Assembly: GCA_016710335.1 (NCBI GenBank)
Contig: JADJXQ010000004.1
Coordinates: 248,001 to 312,000, forward strand
Source: Rhodospirillales bacterium
GTDB taxonomy: Bacteria > Pseudomonadota > Alphaproteobacteria > Rhodospirillales > Defluviicoccaceae
Length of the DNA: 64,000 nt
Reading direction: 5' to 3'
Shown: positions 1-9,336 of the stretch, one piece after another
Numbering within the stretch: the first letter of the stretch is position 1
Layout: each line of letters opens with the position of its first letter
The notes under the pieces: generated by a model
What the model saw: the letters and a program-made list of their open reading frames with translations, nothing else
Told to the model about the DNA's origin: nothing
Databases searched by the model: none
Program-made: the position numbers and the translations under genes

Positions 1-1
1 C

Positions 2-196
2 CTTGAGGTCGTCGCGTTCGACGTACGACTGGCCCGCATCTCGACAGCCGTTCGCGCGGCCACGCGAACCTGCGGTCTTTCGCTCGGAGATCGCGCCTGT
101 CTCGCCCTGTCGCTGGATCGACGCCTGCCGGTTCTCACGGCAGATCGTGCGTGGAAGACGGTCGAAATCGGCGTGTCGATCGAACTGATCAGATAG
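2..196 (+). CDS. PIN-domain VapC-like toxin, C-terminal fragment (5' end outside window)
   Basis: The reading frame is open from base 2 to a TAG at 194-196 and gives 64 residues. The segment Gly-Leu-Ser-Leu-Gly-Asp-Arg-Ala-Cys-Leu-Ala-Leu, followed by Leu-Pro-Val-Leu-Thr-Ala-Asp-Arg-Ala-Trp, is the usual C-terminal half of VapC-type PIN ribonucleases, where the Asp in SLGDR and the Asp in TADRAW bind metal. VapC toxins cleave RNA and are normally neutralised by a VapB antitoxin encoded just upstream, which would lie outside the window. The first half of the protein, including the N-terminal catalytic Asp, cannot be seen. The family is fairly sure; activity and partner are inferred. Confidence 0.75.
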   Translation, partial: LEVVAFDVRLARISTAVRAATRTCGLSLGDRACLALSLDRRLPVLTADRAWKTVEIGVSIELIR

Positions 197-221
197 ACAC
201 AAGAGGGGAAGGGACCCGCGC

Positions 222-908
222 ATGCCGACCTGTCTCATCACTGGCGCCAACAGGGGATTGGGGCTGGAGTTTGCCCGGCAGTATGCCGCCGACGGCTGGG
301 ACGTGATCGCCACTTCGCGCAGCCTGGTGTACGCGGACGACCTCAAGTCGATCGAAGGCAAGGTCGAGCTGCATGCTCTCGACGTGACCGACTTTGCGCG
401 TGTGGAGGCTCTGGGCCAGTCCCTGCGCGATCGCCCCATCGACGTGCTGATCAACAACGCCGGCGTCCATGGCGACCCGACGGAGGCTGCCTTCGACGAT
501 CTGGATTACCGGACGTGGGCGGAGGTGATGCGGATCAACGTCATGGCGCCCTTGAAAATGAGCGCCGTGTTCGTCGAGCAAGTGGCCAAGAGCCGCCAGA
601 AGCGCATCGCCACCCTCTCAAGCAAGATGGGCAGCATGGGCGAGAACACGTCCGGCGGGACGTACATCTATCGTTCCTCGAAAGCTGCGCTGAACGCGGT
701 GATGAGAAGCCTGGCGCTGGATCTGAAGTCGCGCGGCATTGCCCTCGTCATCCTGCACCCCGGCTGGGTGCGGACCGACATGGGCGGCCCCCATGGCTTG
801 CTCGATCCGCCCGAAAGTATCTCGGGGATGCGCCGGGTCATCGCCGAACTCAATGTCGAGAACACCGGCCGCTTCGTCAATTACGACGGATCCGAAGTTC
901 CCTGGTAG
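222..908 (+). CDS. Short-chain dehydrogenase/reductase (SDR) family oxidoreductase
   Basis: A 228-residue classical SDR, close to the usual 230-250 length. The N-terminal Rossmann motif TGANRGLGLEFA (about residues 6-17) binds NAD(P). NNAG near residue 86 and the catalytic YRSSK near residue 149, after a Ser-rich strand, complete the Ser-Tyr-Lys active site. A purine-rich RBS (AGAGGGGAAGGGA) stands about 10 bases before the ATG. It belongs to the C-factor/sniffer-like short SDRs, whose substrate cannot be predicted from sequence. It lies 26 bases after the PIN toxin fragment and before the leucine operon and need not be functionally linked to either. Confidence 0.9.
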   Translation: MPTCLITGANRGLGLEFARQYAADGWDVIATSRSLVYADDLKSIEGKVELHALDVTDFARVEALGQSLRDRPIDVLINNAGVHGDPTEAAFDDLDYRTWAEVMRINVMAPLKMSAVFVEQVAKSRQKRIATLSSKMGSMGENTSGGTYIYRSSKAALNAVMRSLALDLKSRGIALVILHPGWVRTDMGGPHGLLDPPESISGMRRVIAELNVENTGRFVNYDGSEVPW

Positions 909-951
909 GTTGACGCTGTGAAGGCAGGATCGAAACGCTGCAGGCTGCTGA

Positions 952-1061
952 ATGGCTGATCCAATCGACTTCTACTTGGAGTTTTCGTCGCCCTGCGTGC
1001 GGCTGCGACCGCCCGTGCATCGTCGAAAAGTGGCTGGTCGAGGGGGGATGGTAGCGAGGCC

Positions 1062-1065
<4 letters not shown>
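952..1065 (+). pseudogene. Remnant of a DsbA-fold 2-hydroxychromene-2-carboxylate isomerase-like gene (N-terminus only)
   Basis: An ATG at 952 opens a 37-codon frame whose first 14 residues, MADPIDFYLEFSSP, match the start of 2-hydroxychromene-2-carboxylate isomerase / DsbA-family proteins, in which this strand leads to the active-site Ser/Cys. After SSP the similarity stops and the frame runs into Arg/Pro-rich sequence, ending in a TGA that overlaps the ATG of the carboxyltransferase gene at 1062. This looks like a gene reduced by deletion to its first exonic strand. Because it ends at the next start codon it might still act as a translational leader. The identification rests on a short match, so moderate confidence. 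Confidence 0.5.
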
Positions 1066-2669
<1,604 letters not shown>

Positions 2670-2691
2670 GCGGCGGCGAAGGAGAGCGCGG

Positions 2692-3321
2692 ATGTCGCGT
2701 GCACGGGCTGTTATCGCGCTGGCGGGGCTGGGGCTCTCGTTGGCGTGCGTCATAGCGTCCGACGCAACGGCACAAGGTGCCGGCGATGCGTCTCCTGTGA
2801 TGCTGCCCTCGCCGGCTCCGGCGACACCGCAGCCGGAGGCGGCGGCACTGAAGGATGGCCTTGCGGTGCGTTACTATTTCAACCGCTTCACCCACATCGC
2901 CGGGCTGGAGGACTGGATGCGGGCCGACGACGGCATGCCGGGAAAGCCCTTGCCCATGCTGGATTACGACATGGGCATCGGTAACGTGCTGACCTCCAGC
3001 GCATCGGACCTGGTCGGCGCCCACATCACCGGCTCGATCCATTTGGCTGACACCGGCACCTACACGTTCCGGATCATCTCCAACGACGGCGTGCGGCTCT
3101 CCATCGGCGGGGTGAAGATGCATGAGGATCCCGAAATTCACCCCGACACGGCGTCGCCGCCGCTGGTCATGCAGGTCAGCGAGGCCGGCTGGTATCCGCT
3201 GGACATCCTCTACTACGAAAAAAAGGGCACGGCGGCCCTGAAGCTGGCGTGGCAGTCGCCGGGGAGTGCCGGCTTCGAACCGGTTCCCGCGTCCGCACTC
3301 AAGCATCAACAAGCCGAATAG
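2692..3321 (+). CDS. Exported PA14-domain protein
   Basis: A 209-residue protein with an N-terminal signal sequence (Arg-rich start, then a hydrophobic stretch ending near Ala-Thr-Ala around residue 25) and an Ala/Pro linker to about residue 48. A PA14-type beta-barrel follows: GLAVRYYFNRF near 55, then Thr-Tyr-Thr-Phe-Arg-Ile-Ile-Ser-Asn-Asp-Gly-Val-Arg-Leu near 122-135 and a final strand LKLAWQSPG near 182. PA14 domains often bind carbohydrate or act as adhesive modules. An AAGGAGAG RBS precedes the ATG, and the gene sits 22 bases after liuB and ends inside the leader of the hydratase gene, so it is co-transcribed with leucine catabolism. An exported carbohydrate-binding-like protein here is unusual and its role is unknown. 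Confidence 0.8.
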   Translation: MSRARAVIALAGLGLSLACVIASDATAQGAGDASPVMLPSPAPATPQPEAAALKDGLAVRYYFNRFTHIAGLEDWMRADDGMPGKPLPMLDYDMGIGNVLTSSASDLVGAHITGSIHLADTGTYTFRIISNDGVRLSIGGVKMHEDPEIHPDTASPPLVMQVSEAGWYPLDILYYEKKGTAALKLAWQSPGSAGFEPVPASALKHQQAE

Positions 3322-3331
3322 ACGCAAAGCC

Positions 3332-4126
3332 ATGTCGGCGGACCCGATCATCGTCGCGGTGGATGCGGAACGGACCGCCTGGCTGACCCTGAACCGGCCT
3401 GAAATCCATAACGCTTTCGACGACGCCCAGATCGTCCGCCTGACCGGCGCGCTTCGTGATCTGGGCGATGACCCCGACGTGCGGTGCGTCGCCGTCACCG
3501 CCAACGGCAAGAGCTTCTCCGCCGGCGCCGATCTCAACTGGATGGGGCGGATGGCCGAATACACGTTCGCGGAAAACGTGGCTGATGCCGAGAAGCTGGC
3601 CGAGATGTTGGAAACGCTCAATCATTTGCCGAAACCCACCGTCGCCGTGGTTCAGGGTCCGGCCTACGGCGGCGGGGTGGGTCTGGTCGCCGCCTGCGAC
3701 ATAGCGGTTGCGTCCCGCGATGCCGCGCGCTTCGCCCTGACCGAAGTGCGCCTCGGCCTCATCCCGGCGACCATCTCGCCCTATGTCATCGCCGCCATCG
3801 GGCAGCGCCAGGCGAGGCGCTACTTTTTGACGGGAGAGGCGTTCGACGCCGACGAGGCGCAGCGCATCGGCCTTGTTCATGTCGTGGCCCCGGCCGCCGC
3901 CCTGCTCGATGCGGCCCGCGAGGTGTTGAAGGCGCTTGCGGCCGGGGCGCCCGGGGCTCAGGCGGCGAGCAAGGATCTGGTGCGCGCCGTGGCCGGCCGA
4001 CCCACCGATCCGCACATGATCCGCGATACGGCGGAGCGAATCGCAGCAGCCCGTGCCTCCCACGAGGCGCGGGAGCGCATCCGGGCGTTCCTGGAAGCGC
4101 GTCTTAGCACCGACAAGGAGCGATGA
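3332..4126 (+). CDS. liuC: Enoyl-CoA hydratase/isomerase family: methylglutaconyl-CoA hydratase
   Basis: 264 residues from the ATG at 3332; an earlier in-frame ATG at 3266 lies inside the PA14 gene and adds a non-homologous extension. Crotonase-fold features are clear: LTLNRPEIHNAFDD near 18-31, the oxyanion-hole segment SAGADLNWM near 61, GPAYGGGVGLVAACDIA near 109, and the catalytic Glu in FALTEVRLGLIP. The ADLNWM form is typical of methylglutaconyl-CoA hydratases, which make HMG-CoA. It follows the carboxyltransferase and overlaps the biotin-carboxylase subunit start by four bases (ATGA), fitting translational coupling in one operon. Substrate is inferred from context and motif. Confidence 0.88.
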   Translation: MSADPIIVAVDAERTAWLTLNRPEIHNAFDDAQIVRLTGALRDLGDDPDVRCVAVTANGKSFSAGADLNWMGRMAEYTFAENVADAEKLAEMLETLNHLPKPTVAVVQGPAYGGGVGLVAACDIAVASRDAARFALTEVRLGLIPATISPYVIAAIGQRQARRYFLTGEAFDADEAQRIGLVHVVAPAAALLDAAREVLKALAAGAPGAQAASKDLVRAVAGRPTDPHMIRDTAERIAAARASHEARERIRAFLEARLSTDKER

Positions 4127-6186
4127 TGTTCAGCGCCATCCTGGTCGCCAATCGCGGCGAGATCGCCTGCCGGATCATGCGGACCGCCCGCCGACTCGGC
4201 GTGCGCACCGTCGCCGTCTACTCGGACGCCGACGCCGATGCGATGCATGTGGCGATGGCCGACGAAGCCTATCGCCTCGGGCCGGCGGAGGCCGGGGCCA
4301 GCTACCTGTGCGTCGACGCGGTGCTCAAAGCGGCGAGCGCCGCGGGCGCCGAGGCGATCCATCCGGGCTATGGCTTTCTGTCGGAGAACGCCGCCTTCGC
4401 CGACGCGGTGCGGGAAGCCGGGCTGACATTCATCGGACCGCCGGCCGACGCCATCCGCGCCATGGGCTCCAAGAGCGCCGCCAAGGCGATCATGGAGGCG
4501 GCCGGCGTGCCGGTGGTGCCGGGCTACCACGGCTCGGACCAGAGCCCGGCGGTGCTGGCGGAGGCCGCGGCGGAGATCGGCTTTCCGGTGCTGATCAAGG
4601 CCGTCGCGGGCGGCGGCGGCAAGGGCATGCGGATCGTGGACGCGGCGGACGCCTTCCCCGACGCGGTGGGATCGGCGCGCCGTGAGGCGAGGGCGGCGTT
4701 CGGCGACGACCATGTGCTGATCGAGAAGTACCTCAAGCGGCCGCGCCACGTCGAGATGCAGGTGTTCGCGGACCGCCATGGGTCGGTCGTGCACCTGTTC
4801 GAGCGCGACTGCTCGGTGCAGCGGCGTCACCAGAAGATCATCGAGGAAGCCCCGGCGCCGGGGGTGGATGCGCGGTTGCGCGCCCGCCTCGGCGAGGCCG
4901 CGGTCGCCGCGGCCCGCGCCATCGGCTACGAAGGCGCGGGCACCATCGAGTTCCTGCTCAGCCAGGGCGGCGACTTCTATTTCATGGAGATGAACACCCG
5001 CCTCCAGGTGGAGCATCCGGTCACCGAGTTCATCACCGGCGTCGACCTGGTGGAATGGCAGCTGCGGGTGGCCGCCGGCGAGCCGCTGCCGGACGCTGCG
5101 AGCACGCTGGCGATCAGCGGACACGCCTTCGAGGCCCGCCTTTATGCAGAGGACCCCGACCGCGACTTCCTGCCGGCAACCGGAGTTCTCCGTCATCTGC
5201 GTTTCCCCGAAGAGAGCCAGCACGTTCGCATCGATACCGGCGTGCGCGAGGGCGACGAGATCGCCATCCACTACGATCCCCTGATCGCCAAGCTCATCGC
5301 CTGGGATACCGACCGTACCCGCGCGCTGAGCCGCCTGAGGACGGCGCTTGCCGGCGTGCAGGTGGTGGGAACCACCACCAACGTGGGGTTCCTGAGCGCG
5401 GTGGCTGCGCATCCGGCGTTCGCCGCCGGCGACATCCACACCGGGTTCATCGACCAGCACCGCAGCCAGCTTCTGCCGGAAGCCGCACCGGTGACGGCGC
5501 GGTTTCTCGCCCTCGCCAGCCTGCACGTGCTGCTGGGGCGCGACCGCGAAGTCCGCACTCAGGCCGCCCGTTCACGCGATCCGTATTCGCCCTGGCACTC
5601 CACTGCCGGTTGGCGCCTCAATGACGACAACTACCATGTCCTCACGTTCCGAGACGGGGAACGCGCCATCGATGTCACTGTTCACTACCGGTCGGCGGCG
5701 ATCTTGCTGGAGATGCCGGGCGAAGCGGCGCCGATCAGCGCCAGCGGCGAGGTCGATGCCGACGGGAACCTGTTCGCGGATCTGGACGGGGTGCGCATGC
5801 GGGCGACGATCGTCCGGCTCGGCAACGATCTCACGATCCTGTGCGGCGGGGCGAGCCACCGCCTCAGCCTGGACGATCCGGCGCTGCGCTCGAGCCTGCA
5901 GGAGGCGGCCGCCGGCGGTCTCATGGCGCCGATGCCGGGCAAGGTGATCGCCGTCAACGCCGCGCCGGGCGACGCCGTGGCTCGCGGCGCGACCCTCATC
6001 GTGCTGGAGGCGATGAAGATGGAGCACGCCATCACGGCGCCGGCGGATGGGACCATCGCCGAAATCCGTTACCGGGTGGGCGAGCAGGTGGAGGAGGGCG
6101 CCGAACTCGTGACGTTCGTCGAGGAGGCCGCGGGCGAGGCGGCGGATGCAACCGACATCGAGGACATTCCGGTGTGGGCCCCGTGA
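4123..6186 (+). CDS. liuD: 3-methylcrotonyl-CoA carboxylase alpha (biotin carboxylase/biotin carrier) subunit
   Basis: 687 residues. The N-terminal biotin carboxylase half begins ILVANRGEIACRIMRTARR, has the ATP-binding loop AVAGGGGKGMRIV near 161-173 and the EMNTRLQVEHPVTE active-site segment near 289. A linker region and a C-terminal biotinyl domain follow, with EAMKMEH placing the biotinylated lysine at residue 632. The product carboxylates biotin with bicarbonate and ATP and passes CO2 to the liuB subunit. Start is the first of two adjacent ATGs, overlapping the hydratase stop; the end overlaps the next start (GTGA). Size and partner genes support MCC rather than acetyl- or propionyl-CoA carboxylase. 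Confidence 0.93.
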   Translation: MMFSAILVANRGEIACRIMRTARRLGVRTVAVYSDADADAMHVAMADEAYRLGPAEAGASYLCVDAVLKAASAAGAEAIHPGYGFLSENAAFADAVREAGLTFIGPPADAIRAMGSKSAAKAIMEAAGVPVVPGYHGSDQSPAVLAEAAAEIGFPVLIKAVAGGGGKGMRIVDAADAFPDAVGSARREARAAFGDDHVLIEKYLKRPRHVEMQVFADRHGSVVHLFERDCSVQRRHQKIIEEAPAPGVDARLRARLGEAAVAAARAIGYEGAGTIEFLLSQGGDFYFMEMNTRLQVEHPVTEFITGVDLVEWQLRVAAGEPLPDAASTLAISGHAFEARLYAEDPDRDFLPATGVLRHLRFPEESQHVRIDTGVREGDEIAIHYDPLIAKLIAWDTDRTRALSRLRTALAGVQVVGTTTNVGFLSAVAAHPAFAAGDIHTGFIDQHRSQLLPEAAPVTARFLALASLHVLLGRDREVRTQAARSRDPYSPWHSTAGWRLNDDNYHVLTFRDGERAIDVTVHYRSAAILLEMPGEAAPISASGEVDADGNLFADLDGVRMRATIVRLGNDLTILCGGASHRLSLDDPALRSSLQEAAAGGLMAPMPGKVIAVNAAPGDAVARGATLIVLEAMKMEHAITAPADGTIAEIRYRVGEQVEEGAELVTFVEEAAGEAADATDIEDIPVWAP

Positions 6187-7094
6187 TCCAGGTCCCGTCA
6201 CGTGTCAAGGTGGTCGAGGTCGGCGCCCGCGACGGGCTGCAGAACGAGCCGGAGCCGGTCCCGACCGAAGTCAAGGTAACGCTGATCGACCGCCTGACGG
6301 ACGCCGGTCTGCCGGTGATCGAGGCGGGCAGCTTCGTCTCGTCGAAGTGGGTGCCGCAGATGGCCGACACGGCGGCGGTGCTGGCCGGCATCGAGCGCCG
6401 GGCGGGCACCCGCTATCCGGTCCTCGCTCCCAACATCAAAGGATTTGGGCAGGCGGTCGAGGCCGGCGCCGAAGAGGTTGCGGTGTTCGCCGCGGCTTCC
6501 GAATCGTTCTCCCAAAAAAACCTCAACTGCTCCATCGACGAGAGCCTGGACCGTTACGCCGCCGTATGCGAAGCGGCGAGGGCGGAGGGCGTCGCCGTCC
6601 GCGGCTACGTCTCATGTGTGCTCGGCTGCCCCTATGAGGGTGACATTCCTCCGGAAGCGGTCGCCCGCGTCGCTGAGCGGCTGCAGGATCTGGGCTGCTA
6701 CGAAATCTCCCTCGGCGACACCATCGGCGTCGGAACGCCGCGGCAAGCCCAGAAGATGGTCGAGACGGTGGCGCAGGCAGTGCCGCCGGAGCGCCTCGCC
6801 GCTCATTTCCACGACACCTACGGCCAGGCCTTGGCCAACATCCTGGCGGTGCTGGAGTGCGGGGTGGCGGTGGTGGATTCTTCGGTCGCCGGCCTCGGCG
6901 GCTGCCCCTACGCGCGCGGCGCCACCGGCAACGTCGCAACGGAGGACGTGCTCTATATGCTGCGCGGCCTCGGCGTCGACACCGGCGTCGACCTGGACGC
7001 GGTGGCTGCGGCCGGCGCCTACATCTGTTCGGTGCTCGGCCGGAGCCCCTCATCCAAGGTCGCCAATGCCCTCGCGGCGCGCTGCACACCGTAA
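6183..7094 (+). CDS. liuE: Hydroxymethylglutaryl-CoA lyase
   Basis: 303 residues from a GTG at 6183 that overlaps the liuD stop in GTGA; the codons upstream in this frame are liuD out of frame. EVGARDGLQNE near 10-20 and the signature SVAGLGGCPYA near 234-244, with its catalytic Cys, are diagnostic of HMG-CoA lyase, and HFHDTYGQ near 204 carries the metal-binding histidines. The enzyme splits HMG-CoA into acetyl-CoA and acetoacetate, the last step of leucine degradation. Full length, with no sign of damage. The tight overlaps from liuC through liuE indicate one translationally coupled transcript. Confidence 0.94.
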   Translation: MIQVPSRVKVVEVGARDGLQNEPEPVPTEVKVTLIDRLTDAGLPVIEAGSFVSSKWVPQMADTAAVLAGIERRAGTRYPVLAPNIKGFGQAVEAGAEEVAVFAAASESFSQKNLNCSIDESLDRYAAVCEAARAEGVAVRGYVSCVLGCPYEGDIPPEAVARVAERLQDLGCYEISLGDTIGVGTPRQAQKMVETVAQAVPPERLAAHFHDTYGQALANILAVLECGVAVVDSSVAGLGGCPYARGATGNVATEDVLYMLRGLGVDTGVDLDAVAAAGAYICSVLGRSPSSKVANALAARCTP

Positions 7095-7098
7095 AGCC

Positions 7099-8010
7099 AT
7101 GCAGCAGGCTGAGTTCTACGGCGTCTTCCCTTACCTCGTCTCGCCGATCGACGACGACGGGAGCGTCAAGGCGGATGCCCTGCAGCAACTCGTCGACCAT
7201 GTCATCGCGGCGGGAGTTCACGGCGTCACGCCGCTCGGCAGCACCGGCGAATTCGCCTACCTCTCGTGGGAGCAGCGGCGGCGCGTGGTCCAGGTCACCA
7301 TCGAGGCCGCCGCCGGTCGGGTTCCGGTGGTTGCGGGGGTGGCGGCGACGACCACGGCGGAAGCTTGCCGGCAGGCCCGCGTGTTCGCGGCCATGGGCGC
7401 GGACGGCATTCTCGCGGTGCTCGAGGCCTACTTCCCGATCCCCGATGACGGCGTGGTCGCCTACTTCACGGCGATTGCCGAGTCCGTCGACCTGCCGATC
7501 GTCATTTACACCAACCCCAGCTTCCAGCGCGCCGACCTGACCGTCGCGACCATCATCCGCCTGGCGGAGGTGCCCAACATCCGCTACCTGAAGGACGCCT
7601 CCACCAATACCGGGCGGCTGCTCACCATCATCGACAGGGTCGGCGACAAGCTGACGGTCTTCGCCGCGTCCTCCCACATTCCGGCGGCGGTGATGCTGAT
7701 CGGCGGCGCCGGCTGGATGGCGGGCCCGGCCTGCCTGGTGCCGAAGCTGAGCGTCGAGCTTTACGACCTCTGCAAGGCGGGCGACTGGTCGGCGGCGATG
7801 GCGCTGCAGCGCCGCCTGTGGGCCGTCAATCAGGTCTTCGCCAAATACTCCCTCGCCGCGTGCGTGAAGGGCGGCCTGGAGCTGATGGGCTTTCCCGTCG
7901 GCGCCCCGTTGCCCCCGCAACCCGCCCTCACCGACGCCGGCCGCGCCGAGGTCCAGACGGTGCTGGAGTCGCTGTGGGTGTCGACCCACAGAGGATGCCA
8001 CCGGATATGA
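7099..8010 (+). CDS. DapA/N-acetylneuraminate lyase family aldolase (class I TIM barrel)
   Basis: 303 residues from the ATG five bases after liuE; the open frame upstream is a shadow of liuE. The fold is shown by GVTPLGSTGEFAYLS near residue 40, the IYTNP tyrosine motif near 136 and the Schiff-base lysine in RYLKDAS near 166. Family members cleave or form 2-keto acids through a lysine imine; the substrate is not fixed by these motifs, and true DapA function is unlikely in a leucine operon. The last dozen residues (WVSTHRGCHRI) look unlike the family and coincide with an abrupt drop in GC, so the natural 3' end may have been altered by insertion of the AT-rich islet that follows. Confidence 0.85.
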   Translation: MQQAEFYGVFPYLVSPIDDDGSVKADALQQLVDHVIAAGVHGVTPLGSTGEFAYLSWEQRRRVVQVTIEAAAGRVPVVAGVAATTTAEACRQARVFAAMGADGILAVLEAYFPIPDDGVVAYFTAIAESVDLPIVIYTNPSFQRADLTVATIIRLAEVPNIRYLKDASTNTGRLLTIIDRVGDKLTVFAASSHIPAAVMLIGGAGWMAGPACLVPKLSVELYDLCKAGDWSAAMALQRRLWAVNQVFAKYSLAACVKGGLELMGFPVGAPLPPQPALTDAGRAEVQTVLESLWVSTHRGCHRI

Positions 8011-8948
8011 AAAATTTAATCCTTAGATGGCTAGAGTTCTGTTCCATAGGTGTCGCGACCACTCTTATCAACTCTAACGCGGCAGGAAAATATTACAAAG
8101 AAATATACGATGCGCATTCGAATACAGCCATCCAAAATAGTATTCCTGCAGAATTTGAAGGCGTACCTGCGTGGATCTTTACAGTATTGTTTGCCACAGT
8201 TGCCGTGCTTTTACATCAGAAATTGTCCCGCGCTTGGTATATTTCTCCAGGCTACGTTAGCGAGGTGCAACTCTTCTGCGTCAAATATTTCAACGACAGG
8301 ATCCACGAGCTTCACAAAAATAGCATCGATAAATTTGCAAAGGACCCCAAGGTTCATAAACAAACGATCATCTCAATCTTGTACGCCATCCGACGGGCCA
8401 TTCAAATGTACTCGAGTTCGCAGGACATCAGGGTCACTCTGATGCTCCCGGACAAAGACCGGCAAGGTCTGAATCAGGAAACAAAACTTTACATCAGATT
8501 CTGGGCAAACAAAACGAAAGAAGCGCCTAAAACCCTTCGGCTCGGCAAGAGCTTCGCTAAGGGCGAAGGCTTTGCGGGATATGCGTGGAAAACAGGCGTG
8601 CCCCAAGTGGGCGGAAAGACTGTTGCAGGTTTGGTCCGAGAGAAGAGATTCAAGAAAATGTCGGAGGGCCATGAGAGCGTAAAATCATTCATGGCGATAC
8701 CAGTTTACCATGAAGGTCCCGATGAAGACCTGAATCCCATACTTGGCATACTTTGCATTGATGCACCTGAAAGATTTGTCTTTCCAACAAGAAAAGCCAA
8801 GCTGCGAAACTTCATTAACGCTCTTAAACCATACAGCCATGCGATAGTTCTCCATATCCTTTTTCACGACAATCTCATAAAAGCCTCGCGAAAATCAGAA
8901 ACGTCACCTGCTACTGCCCCGGAGTGCGGCCACGAAGGTGGAGTGTGA
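8007..8948 (+). CDS. Membrane-anchored protein with GAF-like sensor domain, AT-rich islet
   Basis: 313 residues starting at an ATG that overlaps the preceding stop (ATGA). Visible parts: a hydrophobic N-terminal segment (about 3-22), a definite transmembrane helix at about 53-70 (AWIFTVLFATVAVLLH), a helical stretch to about 125, and a GAF-like domain from about 130 to 290 with the Gly-rich GEGFAGYAWKTGVPQVG turn near 192 and an ILGILCIDAPE strand near 257. GAF domains bind small molecules or mediate dimerisation. No catalytic output domain is visible. Base composition and codon use are clearly richer in A and T than all neighbours, which points to recent acquisition. It is paired with the small gene at 9002. 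Function unknown. Confidence 0.7.
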   Translation: MKNLILRWLEFCSIGVATTLINSNAAGKYYKEIYDAHSNTAIQNSIPAEFEGVPAWIFTVLFATVAVLLHQKLSRAWYISPGYVSEVQLFCVKYFNDRIHELHKNSIDKFAKDPKVHKQTIISILYAIRRAIQMYSSSQDIRVTLMLPDKDRQGLNQETKLYIRFWANKTKEAPKTLRLGKSFAKGEGFAGYAWKTGVPQVGGKTVAGLVREKRFKKMSEGHESVKSFMAIPVYHEGPDEDLNPILGILCIDAPERFVFPTRKAKLRNFINALKPYSHAIVLHILFHDNLIKASRKSETSPATAPECGHEGGV

Positions 8949-8973
8949 CATCGACCTAGAATTGGAGTACACT
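8945..8973 (+). promoter_or_regulatory. Probable sigma70-type promoter for the small gene at 9002
   Basis: GTGACA at 8945-8950 matches five of six bases of the -35 consensus and TACACT at 8968-8973 matches four of six of the -10 consensus, with a 17-base spacer. The -35 box overlaps the stop codon of the GAF-like gene. Transcription would begin near 8980 and give a leader of about 20 bases that carries a strong ribosome binding site (GAGGAGGT, 8987-8994), so the small gene could be expressed on its own as well as by read-through. Prediction only. Confidence 0.45.
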
Positions 8974-9001
8974 GCAACATGCCCTTGAGGAGGTCGCCCA
9001 A

Positions 9002-9232
9002 ATGGGTTCGTTAGATGTGCATGATCAGGAAGTACAGCAGCTGGAAGATACACCAGACGAGCGCCTCCTGATTTCCCATAAAGTATTTCCGGACTCTCGT
9101 GCCGGTAAACATGAGATCGAGTCTTATTATGCATACGCTATGAGTAGCGTTCGAGAGACTTTAGCAAATCTGGTGCGATTTCGATCTACAGAGAAAAATA
9201 CTAATGCTAACAATGACGTGTTAGAAAAGTGA
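9002..9232 (+). CDS. Small acidic protein of unknown function, partner of the GAF-like membrane protein
   Basis: 76 residues, acidic, without a membrane segment or recognisable motif. The N-terminal third is rich in Asp/Glu (VHDQEVQQLEDTPDER), the middle contains HEIESYYAYAMSSVRETL, predicted to be helical, and the tail is Asn-rich. A near-perfect Shine-Dalgarno (GAGGAGGT) and a plausible own promoter precede it. It shares the low GC of the GAF-like gene 53 bases upstream and ends before GC-rich sequence resumes, so the two genes look like one acquired unit. The size and position would fit an accessory or antidote protein, but nothing in the sequence proves this. Confidence 0.6.
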   Translation: MGSLDVHDQEVQQLEDTPDERLLISHKVFPDSRAGKHEIESYYAYAMSSVRETLANLVRFRSTEKNTNANNDVLEK

Positions 9233-9336
9233 CGATCATCGGGTTCCGCCGCAGCCTGTTCAGTACAACGACGGTCCGATGAGTAGCTAATTCGCCTACA
9301 AGGCGGCTGGGCGGCAAACTCAACGTGGACAGGCCG

